Source: Pseudomonas sp. MWU15-20650
GTDB lineage: Bacteria > Pseudomonadota > Gammaproteobacteria > Pseudomonadales > Pseudomonadaceae
Length of the DNA: 64,000 bases
Direction of reading: 5' to 3'
Assembly (NCBI RefSeq): GCF_023242475.1
Contig: NZ_JALJFG010000007.1
Location: 124,001-188,000 of the forward strand
Made by a program: the position numbers and the translations under genes. The notes below the pieces were generated by a model. It was not told the origin of the DNA, searched no databases, and worked only from the letters and a program-made list of their open reading frames with translations. This document shows, in pieces, positions 35,165 through 44,375 of this stretch (the first letter of the stretch is position 1; every line of letters begins with the position of its first letter).

Positions 35165-38100
35165 ATGACTGTGAATATTCAACCTGCTGCCCCTGCGCTC
35201 GTGCTGCAATCCTCGCTGCTGGCTAACGGACTTCCCGAAACGCAACCCGATGTCGACGTTCATGCGGGCGAGACCGTACCCACGCCTGAGCAGGCACTGC
35301 CGGATGGTCGTGAGGCGCTGAGAAAAAAATCAAGTGCGCGGCGTGAGCTGCAAAACCTGGCCAAGGCGCTTGATGCGGCGCTGGATAAACTGCCGGAAGA
35401 CGCAACGCCAGAGGCCGTGGCCGCTTATTTGAGCACCAATCATCTGACGCTTGCCCCGGGTAGCGCCAACGCCAACCCGCGCACAGCCAGCCTTGAATCA
35501 CTCATCAGGGCGACCAGCCCTTACCTGCCCCAGAGCTACGCGCAGTTGCAAGAGCTTGCCCAGACCCTGGCCGAGCATGCTCAGGAGCACCCTTTGGGCA
35601 ACATGAGTGGTGCGCTGGGCTGGTCGCTGCCGTTGAGCAACGAGCACCAGCGTAGGGTGTACAACGTCGTGGCCAGTAATAGCGCGAAGCTGCCAGGCTT
35701 GCCACTGGCCAACCCTCGTGCCGGCGCCTTGGATTACCTCGCCAATGCCGTCACGCTGTCCCCACAGCTGTTGCAGGACCCTGCCGCCGCACTGGAGAAA
35801 CTGCTCGATTCGCCGCAGGCGGCAGCGCTGGGCGAAGCGATTCAAGCCAGTATCGGCGCAATCGCCACAGACAGCAGCGCCAATGACCATGTGCTGGCCG
35901 CCATCCATCTGGGCCTCGATCCTGAAGCACTCGATCAAAAACCCAACCGCAATAAAGTGGCCGGTTTTGATTTGGGCACCGAAATCCACAGAGACTCCTC
36001 GCCTGCGTCCGTCGTCGAGGCGTTTGCCAAGCACCTGAGCAGCACTGGCCGAACATCCCCGGCCACCGCCCCGCTGGCAGCGCGGTTGTTGCTGATGCGG
36101 GTGGCCCCACAGTTTTTGATCAAAGACATCCCGCCGTCAGTACGCTGCAACAGCCAGGCGTGGGCCAATCTATGCATTGCGGTAGCCGGTATCGAAGCCC
36201 ACACACCCGGCAAAACGATGAACATGAACTTTGCCCAAGTGATGTGCGCCGATCCGTCGCAATACGAAGCCAGTGAAACGGCAAAGAAAAATGCGCTGAT
36301 TGACTGGTGTGTGGCCAATGATGTGATTTACCGCCTCGACGACGCCCATTACACACCAGAAAGTATCGAGTACGCCCGCAAATCCTTCAACGCTCAACAT
36401 GAAGCCATGAAAGAAGCGTCCGGGTTACTCGACAAACCCTTACCGAATCGGGAGAACATGGCGCAGGAGTTGATCAAAAAACACTTGGGAGACGATTTCC
36501 CGCTGGATGCAAAAATCTTTCGCATGAATTATCACAAAATGGGACTTCGGGGCCAACGCTTCAGTGATCCCTTGTCGCTCCGTGAACTCACCATGATGGG
36601 GCGCACAATCGATGTTAGAGACTGGGAAGTGAAAGGTCGTCCCCCTAATGTCAACCTGGCCGCCGTCGCCAGTTTCACACGCGGGCCCCACTTCAATGTT
36701 AAAAAGGAGTTTGACAAACAGTTTGCCGAGGTGACCGCTCACTGCAAAAAAATCCACCATTACACGTGGATGAATGCCATCACTCAGTTGCCTACCGCCG
36801 ATCGAGAAATTTTAAATAACGCACAGCTCAGTTTCTATAAAGAGAACTCCTACAAGACTTCCGCTGTTCCGTTTTATCCAAACACGCTGTTCCACACCAG
36901 CGCGACGCTGATCATGCAAGCACAACTCAAGGGCGAAAAGCACGTCTACGAATTCGACACGGCGACCTTGACCATCAAAAAGGTGACCCAGACACGAATC
37001 GCGCCGGATGAACACCAGTCTAATGAAGTCACCAAGATCGAAAAGGTCCCTATCAGCAAAGACCTGCGTTTCCTGGGGGTCGAAAAATCCCAAGACAGCC
37101 CCGCATTCAACACGTTTGCAAACCCACGTATCCGCGACATTGCCCAGATGGTAGTCAACATGCAGGGGCTGGACAGTGACGCTGTCCGGCGACAAGCAGC
37201 GGGCAGGACGTCCTCGGAAAAAACTCGAGACACCTTGAATGCTGTCGGGGAGTTCATTCTGGACCTGATTCCTCTGAGGACGGCCATCAACAACTGGCGT
37301 AACGGTGATTACACGGATGCGGCGGTCGATCTGGCATTCGATATTTTTGGGCTCATCACCGCAGGCCTGGGCACCGCGGCAAAATTGGCCAAGGGTGCCA
37401 ACAAAGCCCGCAGTACCCTCTCCAAATTGGGCCGTGCCACGCGAATAATCGGTGCAGATGCATTAACGGCGTTTAACCCTCTGGGCGGTGTGGGCGATAT
37501 CGCCACGGGTGCGGGCAAACTGGCGCTGGCAGGCGCTGGCGCCGCGCGTGATGGCGTGCAGCGTATTCGCGGCGTCACCAAGGGGAGCGACATAATTGCC
37601 GCTGGCCGTGGATTTGATGACGCCGCTGTCGGCACCTTCAAACACGGTGATAAAAGCCTGGAATGCTCAGCGATACAGCATAAAGGCCAATGGTACGCTC
37701 TGGATGAACGCACCTTGCAGCCTTACGGCCCGCCGCTGGAGGATTTTGACCGCTGGCACAGCTACATGCCTCCAACGCCCGAGCTTAACCAACCGGTCAA
37801 TCATCGATTCAACCCCATCAGTCAAAAGGGACGCGTCAAACCAAAAATCGAGGAGAAGAAGGTTGATCGCAAGGCGCTGCCCACCGGCAACTACGTCGAA
37901 GACACACTGTGGAAGCTGGAAGAGGGTCACTTCGTTGACGGCAATGGCAAGTATGAAACATTCAATAAGTTTATTAACGAAATGTTCAAGACCTACGCCG
38001 CGATTGAAAAGGGAGCAGCACCGGCGCGCGTGGTGATCCCCGAGATCCCCAAATTCGCCTCCGCGTCCGACGTGATCACCGAGGCATTGAAGGTCTCCGA

Positions 38101-38677
38101 TGGCATTGTGTTCGGCGAGTCCCATAAACAGATGGCCAGCTTCAAAATGCTGTTCGATAACGTCGAGACATTCAAACAACAGGGCGTGAAAAAGGTGTAT
38201 TTCGAAGGTGTCATCGACTCCGCAGATGGCATTGTAGATGACGGTATCAGCAACCTTGGACGCCACGGTATACGTCGCAATCCCACGTTCGAGGAACTCA
38301 GGGCCAAACTCAAGGAAAACGGCATTGAACTGCTGCCACTGGATCACAAGTATTTGACGCGCCACAAAGACGTGAGCATTGGCCCCACCCAGACAGGGTT
38401 TGGCTCCCGGCGGCGCCTTGAAGAGTTCAACTATTACGCCTCGGAAGTGATCCAGGCCACTGCGGGTGAGGACAAGTGGGTTGCGTTGGTCGGTCACTCC
38501 CACATGAACAGGACCGAAGGTGTCCCGGGGCTCGCCGATATGACCGGCACTATCAGTATCGGAGTGTTTGACAACCAACCGCCCTTTACGCCCGGTGGAT
38601 ACAAACCTAAACCTCGCGAAACGGACGTGCCGCCCCCTAAAGACGAGTTACCGGGGGACCTGTTCATTCGCGTTTAA
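35165..38677 (+). CDS. Large toxin-like protein with C-terminal GESH...GxxH domain, copy 2
   Basis: This 1170-residue paralogue of the 31163 gene aligns from end to end. Shared blocks include HPLGN, LDYLA, DSDAVRRQA, ITHLP/ITQLP, FKENSY/YKENSY, AFNPLGG and GDL near the C-terminus. The hydrophobic stretch is at about residues 695-785. The C-terminal domain keeps GESH (His987), FEGVI, LDHKYLTRH, EEFNYYA and LVGHSH (His1111, His1113). The linker before the C-terminal domain is the least conserved part. It starts with ATG after AAAGGTG. It has the same unknowns as copy 1; conservation of the putative catalytic residues in both copies implies both are under selection. Confidence 0.72.
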   Translation: MTVNIQPAAPALVLQSSLLANGLPETQPDVDVHAGETVPTPEQALPDGREALRKKSSARRELQNLAKALDAALDKLPEDATPEAVAAYLSTNHLTLAPGSANANPRTASLESLIRATSPYLPQSYAQLQELAQTLAEHAQEHPLGNMSGALGWSLPLSNEHQRRVYNVVASNSAKLPGLPLANPRAGALDYLANAVTLSPQLLQDPAAALEKLLDSPQAAALGEAIQASIGAIATDSSANDHVLAAIHLGLDPEALDQKPNRNKVAGFDLGTEIHRDSSPASVVEAFAKHLSSTGRTSPATAPLAARLLLMRVAPQFLIKDIPPSVRCNSQAWANLCIAVAGIEAHTPGKTMNMNFAQVMCADPSQYEASETAKKNALIDWCVANDVIYRLDDAHYTPESIEYARKSFNAQHEAMKEASGLLDKPLPNRENMAQELIKKHLGDDFPLDAKIFRMNYHKMGLRGQRFSDPLSLRELTMMGRTIDVRDWEVKGRPPNVNLAAVASFTRGPHFNVKKEFDKQFAEVTAHCKKIHHYTWMNAITQLPTADREILNNAQLSFYKENSYKTSAVPFYPNTLFHTSATLIMQAQLKGEKHVYEFDTATLTIKKVTQTRIAPDEHQSNEVTKIEKVPISKDLRFLGVEKSQDSPAFNTFANPRIRDIAQMVVNMQGLDSDAVRRQAAGRTSSEKTRDTLNAVGEFILDLIPLRTAINNWRNGDYTDAAVDLAFDIFGLITAGLGTAAKLAKGANKARSTLSKLGRATRIIGADALTAFNPLGGVGDIATGAGKLALAGAGAARDGVQRIRGVTKGSDIIAAGRGFDDAAVGTFKHGDKSLECSAIQHKGQWYALDERTLQPYGPPLEDFDRWHSYMPPTPELNQPVNHRFNPISQKGRVKPKIEEKKVDRKALPTGNYVEDTLWKLEEGHFVDGNGKYETFNKFINEMFKTYAAIEKGAAPARVVIPEIPKFASASDVITEALKVSDGIVFGESHKQMASFKMLFDNVETFKQQGVKKVYFEGVIDSADGIVDDGISNLGRHGIRRNPTFEELRAKLKENGIELLPLDHKYLTRHKDVSIGPTQTGFGSRRRLEEFNYYASEVIQATAGEDKWVALVGHSHMNRTEGVPGLADMTGTISIGVFDNQPPFTPGGYKPKPRETDVPPPKDELPGDLFIRV

Positions 38678-38694
38678 TCCCAGCCCAGCCAAAA

Positions 38695-38719
38695 CCCGAG
38701 TGGCATGGCGCCACCCGGG
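38695..38719. terminator. Hairpin between toxin copy 2 and the permease gene
   Basis: CCCG-A-GTGGC pairs with GCCAC-C-CGGG around a short loop, with one mismatch, between two convergent genes. There is no strong T-run on either side. Confidence 0.45.
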
Positions 38720-38726
38720 CCTCCGC

Positions 38727-39497
38727 TCATCCCCCATGCACCCACCGCTGGTGCAACCAACGCGCCAGCGCATCCAACGCAAACCCCAGCAACCCGATCA
38801 CCACCACCATCGCCATCAACTCCGAATACGCCAGTCGATCACGGGTATCGAGGATGTAGTACCCCAGTCCCGCGCTGACTCCGAGCATCTCGCACGGCAC
38901 CAGCACGATCCACAGGATGCCAATCGCCAACCGCACACCGGTCAGCACATGCCCGACCACACCAGGAATGATGATCCGACGCAACGTCTCCCAGCGCGTG
39001 GCGCTCAAGCTCTGGCTCAATTGCAACCAGCGTGGGTCGAGCTGACGCACGCCGGCAGCGGTGTTGAGCATGATCGGCCACACGGCGGCAAAGGCCAGCA
39101 GGAAGTAAATGGGTTGGTCCCCTACCCCCATCAGCATCACCACGATGGGCATCCAGGACAGTGGCGAGATCATCCGCAGAAACTGGAAGGCCGGTGTCGT
39201 CGCCGCCTCCAGGTTGCGCGAACTGCCCACCAGCAGCCCCAGTGGCACACCGACCAACAGTGCGAGAAACAGCCCGACAACAATGCGCTTCAGGCTGACA
39301 GCGATGTGCAGGTACAACTCACTGCGCCCAAGTAATTCCCACACGCTGCTGGAGGTGGCCTCCAGGGAAAAACGCGCCGACAAACCGTCGGCCTCGCCAA
39401 ACACTTTCACCCCCAGCCACCACAACACCAACAAACCAGCCAAGCCGCTGATACCGAGCAACCAGCCCGGCCATGCGACGGATGTGCCGTTGTTCAA
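38727..39497 (-). CDS. ABC transporter permease (SsuC/TauC type)
   Basis: This 256-residue inner-membrane protein has about six helices and the binding-protein-dependent transport motif (SLSATRWETLRRIIIPGVVGHVLTG; EAA loop). It belongs to the nitrate/sulfonate/taurine importer group. It appears to start with TTG, overlapping the stop of the binding-protein gene, with GGAG about nine bases upstream. It is the last gene of the operon. A fragment of a second copy lies at 34783-34868. Confidence 0.85.
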   Translation of the reverse strand: MNNGTSVAWPGWLLGISGLAGLLVLWWLGVKVFGEADGLSARFSLEATSSSVWELLGRSELYLHIAVSLKRIVVGLFLALLVGVPLGLLVGSSRNLEAATTPAFQFLRMISPLSWMPIVVMLMGVGDQPIYFLLAFAAVWPIMLNTAAGVRQLDPRWLQLSQSLSATRWETLRRIIIPGVVGHVLTGVRLAIGILWIVLVPCEMLGVSAGLGYYILDTRDRLAYSELMAMVVVIGLLGFALDALARWLHQRWVHGG

Positions 39498-40693
39498 ACG
39501 CCAATCTCCTCGTGCCGCTCATAACCGTCCGGTAGGCCGAAGGTCTTCATGCCGCCCACCGACTCGATCGCCTGACGCACGAAACGGTCATCGACGAGGT
39601 CTTTGGCCACGAAGGCGGGGTCCAGGTCAGCGAGGAATTTTTTGTCGCCTTCGATCAAGGTGTCCTTCAAGCGCCGCACCAGTTCTTCTGTGTAGCTGGG
39701 GAACGGGTACGGTTGGAAGTCGATACGATGCTCGTCCCAATGGGCGTGCTGGATCGCGCCGTCGGCCAAATAGGTGGCCCGGTCGCTGGCCGCCGGGGCC
39801 AGGACTTTGCTCAGCACCGGCTCGGCATGCGGCGTATAGCGGTTCGGGCCGTCCTTGGACAGCAGCTTGACCGCCTCTTCGCGGTTGTCTCGGGTCCATA
39901 CCTGGGCCTTGACGATGGCGTTCACTACCTTCTGCGACCACTCCGGGCGGTGGGTCAGGTCATGCTCGTGCATGAACACCACGCAGCACGCGTGGTTGCG
40001 CCACACATCGCCAGTAAAACGCTGCACGCGGCCGACCTTGAGGTTCTCCGCCAGGGCATTGAACGGCTCGGCGACGATGTAGCCGTCGATGCGCTTGCTG
40101 GCCAATGCCGGCGGCATGTCCGAGGGCGGCAGCACGATCAGGTTGACTTCATGGGCGGCAATCGAGCTGCCGGTCGCGCGCGTTACCGGCGTGAGGCCGT
40201 TGTCGCGGAACAGTTGCTGCACCACCACGTTATGGATCGAGTACCAGAACGGAATGGCCACCGACTTGCCGCCCAATTGCTTCACGTCGGTAATACCTGG
40301 GGAAACGGTCAGGCCCGAGCCGCCCACGTGGTTCCAGGCCACGACCTTGGCCGGCACTTTGCTGCCATAGCGCGCCCACACCGTCATCGGCGACAACAGG
40401 TGAATCACATTGACCTGGCCGGAGATAAACGCTTCGATCACCTGGGCCCAACTGCGCAACAGCACCGGGCGTTCGGCCTTGATGCCTTCGGCTTCGAACA
40501 GGCCATTGTTGTGGGCAACCAGCAACGGCGTGGCATCGGTGATCGGCAAGTAACCGATGCGTACCGGCGCGTCAGGCTCATTGGCGGCACGCGCCTGCAG
40601 GCTGCTCAACAGCGGTAAGGCGCCGGCGGCACTGAGCACCGCCGAGAGTTTGAGAAAGTCACGCCGCGAGTGGGTCAGGTCATCCAGACACAT
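39494..40693 (-). CDS. Tat-exported ABC substrate-binding protein (SsuA/NrtA type)
   Basis: This 399-residue protein has a twin-arginine signal (SRRDFLKLSAVLSAAGALP, cleavage near ARAANE). The mature part is a periplasmic binding fold of the NMT1/SsuA type (IGYLPITDATPLLVAHNNG, then LGGKSVAIPFWYSIHNVV). Tat export suggests the protein folds before export, perhaps with a cofactor or metal. GGAG lies eight bases before the ATG. It overlaps both neighbours, so the importer is translated as a unit. The substrate could be a sulfonate, nitrate-like anion or aromatic compound; the flanking enzymes do not settle it. Confidence 0.86.
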   Translation of the reverse strand: MCLDDLTHSRRDFLKLSAVLSAAGALPLLSSLQARAANEPDAPVRIGYLPITDATPLLVAHNNGLFEAEGIKAERPVLLRSWAQVIEAFISGQVNVIHLLSPMTVWARYGSKVPAKVVAWNHVGGSGLTVSPGITDVKQLGGKSVAIPFWYSIHNVVVQQLFRDNGLTPVTRATGSSIAAHEVNLIVLPPSDMPPALASKRIDGYIVAEPFNALAENLKVGRVQRFTGDVWRNHACCVVFMHEHDLTHRPEWSQKVVNAIVKAQVWTRDNREEAVKLLSKDGPNRYTPHAEPVLSKVLAPAASDRATYLADGAIQHAHWDEHRIDFQPYPFPSYTEELVRRLKDTLIEGDKKFLADLDPAFVAKDLVDDRFVRQAIESVGGMKTFGLPDGYERHEEIGV

Positions 40694-41483
40694 GGTTAAG
40701 CTCCAGTGGTTCAAGGGGGTTGGGTTGAGGTCGGCTCGCCTGCCGTAAGGTTTTCAGAATCTCGATACGCAGCGCGCCGATCGCCTCGACCTGTTCCTCC
40801 CGGGGTTGCGGCAGGTCGATATGCCATTCGCCCAAGGTCCGCGCCGGGCGGTTACCCAGTAGCAGGATGCGGTCGGACAGCAACAGCGCTTCGTCAATGT
40901 CGTGGGTGATCAACACCGCCGCCGAGCCTTGTTCGCGATTGACCTTGAGCAGCAAGTGCTGCATATCGGTGCGGGTCACTTCGTCCAGCGCACCGAAAGG
41001 CTCATCCAGCAGCAAGACCTGCGGTTGCCGCGCCAGGCAACGGGCCAGCGCGGTGCGCTGGGCCATGCCACCGGACAACTGCGCCGGAAACTGTTGACGG
41101 GCATGCTCCAGGCCGACAGCCGCAATGGCGTGATCGACGCGCTGGCGGAGTTGCGCGGTGGTCAGGTGCGGTTGGCGGGCGAAATCCAGGCCAAAGGCAA
41201 CGTTCTTTTCCAGGTTCAGCCAAGGCAACAGGCTGGGGTCCTGGAACGCCACCGCGACCCGTGGATGCGGGCCGTTCAACGGCTCGCCCAACACCTGCAC
41301 GCAACCGGCCTGAGGCACCTGCAACCCAGCCAGGACTCGCAACAGGCTGGACTTGCCCACGCCGCTGGGGCCCAGGATCGATACCACTTCACCCGGCTGC
41401 AACTGCAAGTCAAACCCTTGCAGCACCGGGCCGCTGGCATACCCCAGGGTGATCCCCTGGGCATTTAATACCGTCTGACTCAT
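40680..41483 (-). CDS. ABC transporter ATPase (SsuB/TauB type)
   Basis: This 267-residue ATPase has Walker A GPSGVGKSS (about residues 38-46), a Q-loop FQDPSLLPW, signature LSGGMAQR, Walker B LLLDEPFGALDE and a switch histidine in ITHDIDEA. It energises the importer formed with the two genes downstream. Its start overlaps the stop of the acyl-CoA-dehydrogenase-like gene as ATGA, and its end overlaps the binding-protein start by 14 bases. A 58-base piece of a second copy lies at 34941-34998. Confidence 0.9.
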   Translation of the reverse strand: MSQTVLNAQGITLGYASGPVLQGFDLQLQPGEVVSILGPSGVGKSSLLRVLAGLQVPQAGCVQVLGEPLNGPHPRVAVAFQDPSLLPWLNLEKNVAFGLDFARQPHLTTAQLRQRVDHAIAAVGLEHARQQFPAQLSGGMAQRTALARCLARQPQVLLLDEPFGALDEVTRTDMQHLLLKVNREQGSAAVLITHDIDEALLLSDRILLLGNRPARTLGEWHIDLPQPREEQVEAIGALRIEILKTLRQASRPQPNPLEPLELNHVSG

Positions 41484-42541
41484 AAGGTGGCCTGGCGCGC
41501 CAGTTCGGTACGCAGTTGCACCAGGCTGGGCGTGACGATCGGCACAAACGCCGACTCGCGCCAGCGCCGGGCGAAGCCGCTGCCGTGGGCCGTCAGGTAA
41601 GCCTTGCCACCGCTGGCTTGCAGTTCAAGCTGTACCGCGCTGGCGGCGGTCTCCGCCAGGGCGATACGCAGCTTGAACAACGGTACCGGCTCAGCGGCAA
41701 AACGCCCTGCCAGCAAGCCGCTCTTAAGCTCGCCAACCAAGTGGCCCAAGGTCGCACGCAAGGCTTCCAGCTCTTCACGCAGCACGGTGCGGCTGGCACC
41801 CAAGTGGTTGGCCACCTCCGCCAGGGAGCGTCGGGCCAAGCCAATCGACATACCGCACTGCAAACCGAGAAACGCCGGGCGTACCGCCGGCAGGAACTTG
41901 CGCGCATCCTCATGCAGCAACCAGTCGCGGCTCAGTTCCACGCCTTCCAGGCCCAGTGCCGCGGTGTTGCTCGACTGCAGCCCGAGCAACTCCAGGTCGC
42001 GCGAGCGCTGCAAACCTGCCACCGAATCCGGTATCGCCAGAATAAACGGCGCGCCACCTGCCGCGTGTTCAATGGCGGCGGCGGCAACAAAACCGTTTTT
42101 GCGCAGGTTGGTCACCCAATGCAGGCGACCGTTCAGCGTCCAGCCCTGTTCAGTGGGCTCGGCGCTGATCTGCAATGCCTCGATGCCCGACAGATACTTC
42201 ATCGCATTCGACAGGCCCGTCGCCCCGGCCAGCTTGCCGCTGAGCAAATCGGGCATCAGTTGCTCGCGTAGCCGCTCGTTGGGGCTCTGCAGCAAGTATT
42301 CGATAAACGAGCGCTGGCCCCAGCACACAAACGCTGCCGCCAGCGAGTGGCTGGCGACATTGGCGATGGCTTCCACCGCACCCGCCACATCGCCGCCCAA
42401 GCCTCCCTGAGAGGTGGGCACGCCGATTTTAAGAATATTGGCGTCTGCCAGCCGTGGCAGCACTTCCTGCGGATCGCAACTGCCCACATCCAGGGCTTGC
42501 GCTTGAACATCGAGCCAACGGCTCAAGATTGGGTCAAGCAT
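41480..42541 (-). CDS. Acyl-CoA-dehydrogenase-like flavoprotein
   Basis: This 353-residue protein has the acyl-CoA dehydrogenase fold: a helical N-terminus, a middle segment (GATGLSNAMKYL, LNGRLHWVTNLRKNG) and a C-terminal helical bundle. It resembles members of the SfnB/DszC branch, where reduced flavin is used for monooxygenation of sulfur compounds, as much as true dehydrogenases. No obvious catalytic Glu was identified. AAAGGAG precedes the ATG. Coupling to an SsuABC-type importer hints at oxidation of an imported organosulfur or related compound; this is inference. Confidence 0.75.
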   Translation of the reverse strand: MLDPILSRWLDVQAQALDVGSCDPQEVLPRLADANILKIGVPTSQGGLGGDVAGAVEAIANVASHSLAAAFVCWGQRSFIEYLLQSPNERLREQLMPDLLSGKLAGATGLSNAMKYLSGIEALQISAEPTEQGWTLNGRLHWVTNLRKNGFVAAAAIEHAAGGAPFILAIPDSVAGLQRSRDLELLGLQSSNTAALGLEGVELSRDWLLHEDARKFLPAVRPAFLGLQCGMSIGLARRSLAEVANHLGASRTVLREELEALRATLGHLVGELKSGLLAGRFAAEPVPLFKLRIALAETAASAVQLELQASGGKAYLTAHGSGFARRWRESAFVPIVTPSLVQLRTELARQATL

Positions 42542-42580
42542 TCATGTTTCTCCTTTTACATCAGGTGGACCTGCGCCGAT

Positions 42581-43141
42581 TCAGCTTGCCGGTTTTTCCC
42601 AACGGTATTGCGCCAACTCCGGGTTCAGCGGGGTACGGGCAAACACATTAGCGAAGTTGCACAAGGTTGCCAGGCTCACGCCCAAGATAACTTCCAGTGC
42701 ATGACCGTCGGTGTAGCCGGCGGCGCGGAACGCCTCAAAGCCTGCGTCGCTGACATCGCCACGGGTAGCGATGACTTCACGGGTAAAGGCGGCGAGTGTC
42801 TCATAGCGCGCGTTAGGCAGTTCGCCACGCTGACGCAAGGCCTCGATCACGGGCTCAGGCAGCTTGGCCTTATTGCGTGCCACGGCGGTATGGCCGGCGA
42901 CGCAGAAATCGCAACCGTGGGAGGTCGCGGCAATCAGCTGCACCACTTCGCGGTCGGCCAGGCTCAGGTCCGCCTTGGCGTTCAAGCCGGAAACGGTGAT
43001 GTAGGTTTCCAACGCAGCGGGGGCATTCGCCAGCACCGCCAGCAGGTTGGGGATGAAGCCCGAGCCCTTCAATGCGTTTTCCAGAAACGGTTTGGCCGCC
43101 TCCGGGGCGGTTTCAGGGGTGAGCAACGGTACACGGGACAT
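42581..43141 (-). CDS. Carboxymuconolactone decarboxylase/AhpD-like peroxidase
   Basis: This 186-residue protein of the AhpD-like family has the redox pair Cys77-x-x-Cys80 followed by a histidine (SHGCDFCVAGH). That is the active site of alkylhydroperoxidase-D type proteins and not of true carboxymuconolactone decarboxylase. It probably detoxifies a peroxide formed by the co-transcribed flavoprotein, or acts on an imported substrate. It is the first gene of the five-gene unit and is divergent from an AraC-type regulator 101 bases away. Confidence 0.85.
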   Translation of the reverse strand: MSRVPLLTPETAPEAAKPFLENALKGSGFIPNLLAVLANAPAALETYITVSGLNAKADLSLADREVVQLIAATSHGCDFCVAGHTAVARNKAKLPEPVIEALRQRGELPNARYETLAAFTREVIATRGDVSDAGFEAFRAAGYTDGHALEVILGVSLATLCNFANVFARTPLNPELAQYRWEKPAS

Positions 43142-43242
43142 GGAGTGGTCTCCTGTTGGGTTCGTGTCCCAGTCTGTTGGTTATAAAAAATCGTCTCAAT
43201 AGGCTAAAGTAGCGATTACTTGCTCTTGAGTCTTTTCATTAG

Positions 43243-44172
43243 ATGAATTCGTCCAGCGCACTTGTCGATTGGTTATTAGATAGCCTCGAACTCAACACCA
43301 GTCTATTTCACGTCGGCCGCTATTGCGGCGATTGGCACGCGAGCACCCATGGCTTGGCACAGGCGAGTTTTCACCTGATCGTGCAAGGCCACTGCTGGCT
43401 GCATATCGACGGTGAACCGACGCCCCAAGCCTTGAACAATGGCGACGCGGTGTTTCTGCTGCGCGACTTTGAATTCCGGCTGTCTGGGGAAGCCTCCGCT
43501 GCCGCCGCTCAGGAATGCCCACGCCGCCCGATGCAACCTCTGGACAGCAGCGCCACCAACGGCGTGGGGTTGGTCTGTGGGTTCTTTCACTTCCAGTCCG
43601 GCTTGTCGGCGATGATCGTCGACACCCTGCCCGCATGGATTATCCTGCGGGCCGGCGACCCCTCGTTGACGGCCGCACGCCACCTGTTCGAACTGATCCT
43701 GCGAGAGTGCGAACGCATTCCTGCGCCCTCTTCGGCCTTGCTCGAGCGCCTGTGCCACTTGCTGTTTCTGTACGTACTGCGCCAGCAAGTGATTGATAAC
43801 AGCGACCTCGGGGGCCTGGCAGCGCTGGGGCGCCAACCTGCATTTGCCAACCTGCTGGAACAACTGATCGCACGCCCGGCTGAGCCCTGGAGCCTGGAAA
43901 GCATGGCGGCCTGCACCGGGCTGTCACGTTCGGCGTTTTTCAAGCGTTTCACTGAACTGTGCGGGCAATCCCCTGGGCAAGTATTGATGCTGGTGCGCAT
44001 GCGCCATGCCTGCCAACTGTTCAAGCAAGACCAGACCGTAGCGGCCGTGTCGCTGGCGGTGGGCTATCAATCGGTGGCGGCCTTTACCCGCGCGTTTCGT
44101 AAAATATCCGGGCAACAGCCAGGCGCTTACCGTAAAGGCCAATATCAGAAGTCGAGAGCAGGTCACCCGTAG
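43243..44172 (+). CDS. AraC-family regulator with N-terminal cupin domain
   Basis: This 309-residue protein has an N-terminal cupin-type ligand-binding domain (about residues 1-180, with FHLIVQGHCWLHIDG and NNGDAVFLLRDFEFRLSG) and a C-terminal AraC helix-turn-helix pair (about 205-300, CTGLSRSAFFKRFTELCG and AVGYQSVAAFTRAFRKISG). It is divergent from the peroxidase/flavoprotein/ABC operon and is probably its regulator. No strong ribosome site precedes the ATG. Confidence 0.85.
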   Translation: MNSSSALVDWLLDSLELNTSLFHVGRYCGDWHASTHGLAQASFHLIVQGHCWLHIDGEPTPQALNNGDAVFLLRDFEFRLSGEASAAAAQECPRRPMQPLDSSATNGVGLVCGFFHFQSGLSAMIVDTLPAWIILRAGDPSLTAARHLFELILRECERIPAPSSALLERLCHLLFLYVLRQQVIDNSDLGGLAALGRQPAFANLLEQLIARPAEPWSLESMAACTGLSRSAFFKRFTELCGQSPGQVLMLVRMRHACQLFKQDQTVAAVSLAVGYQSVAAFTRAFRKISGQQPGAYRKGQYQKSRAGHP

Positions 44173-44375
44173 TTTTGCCCGACATCCATTGAAAAAATGG
44201 AACGTTTCTTGCGATACCACCGTACCTGAACCAAGTCGACAGCCTGGTGAGCGGGCAACAACCGGGGCCTACACTTTGCACGATAGTACCTAAAGCTCCT
44301 GTTTACCCAGCCGATAGCCCTACGAAGCTCCAACAAAGCCGCGTCGATAATAAACGCTTCGTAAGGACGATCCCC

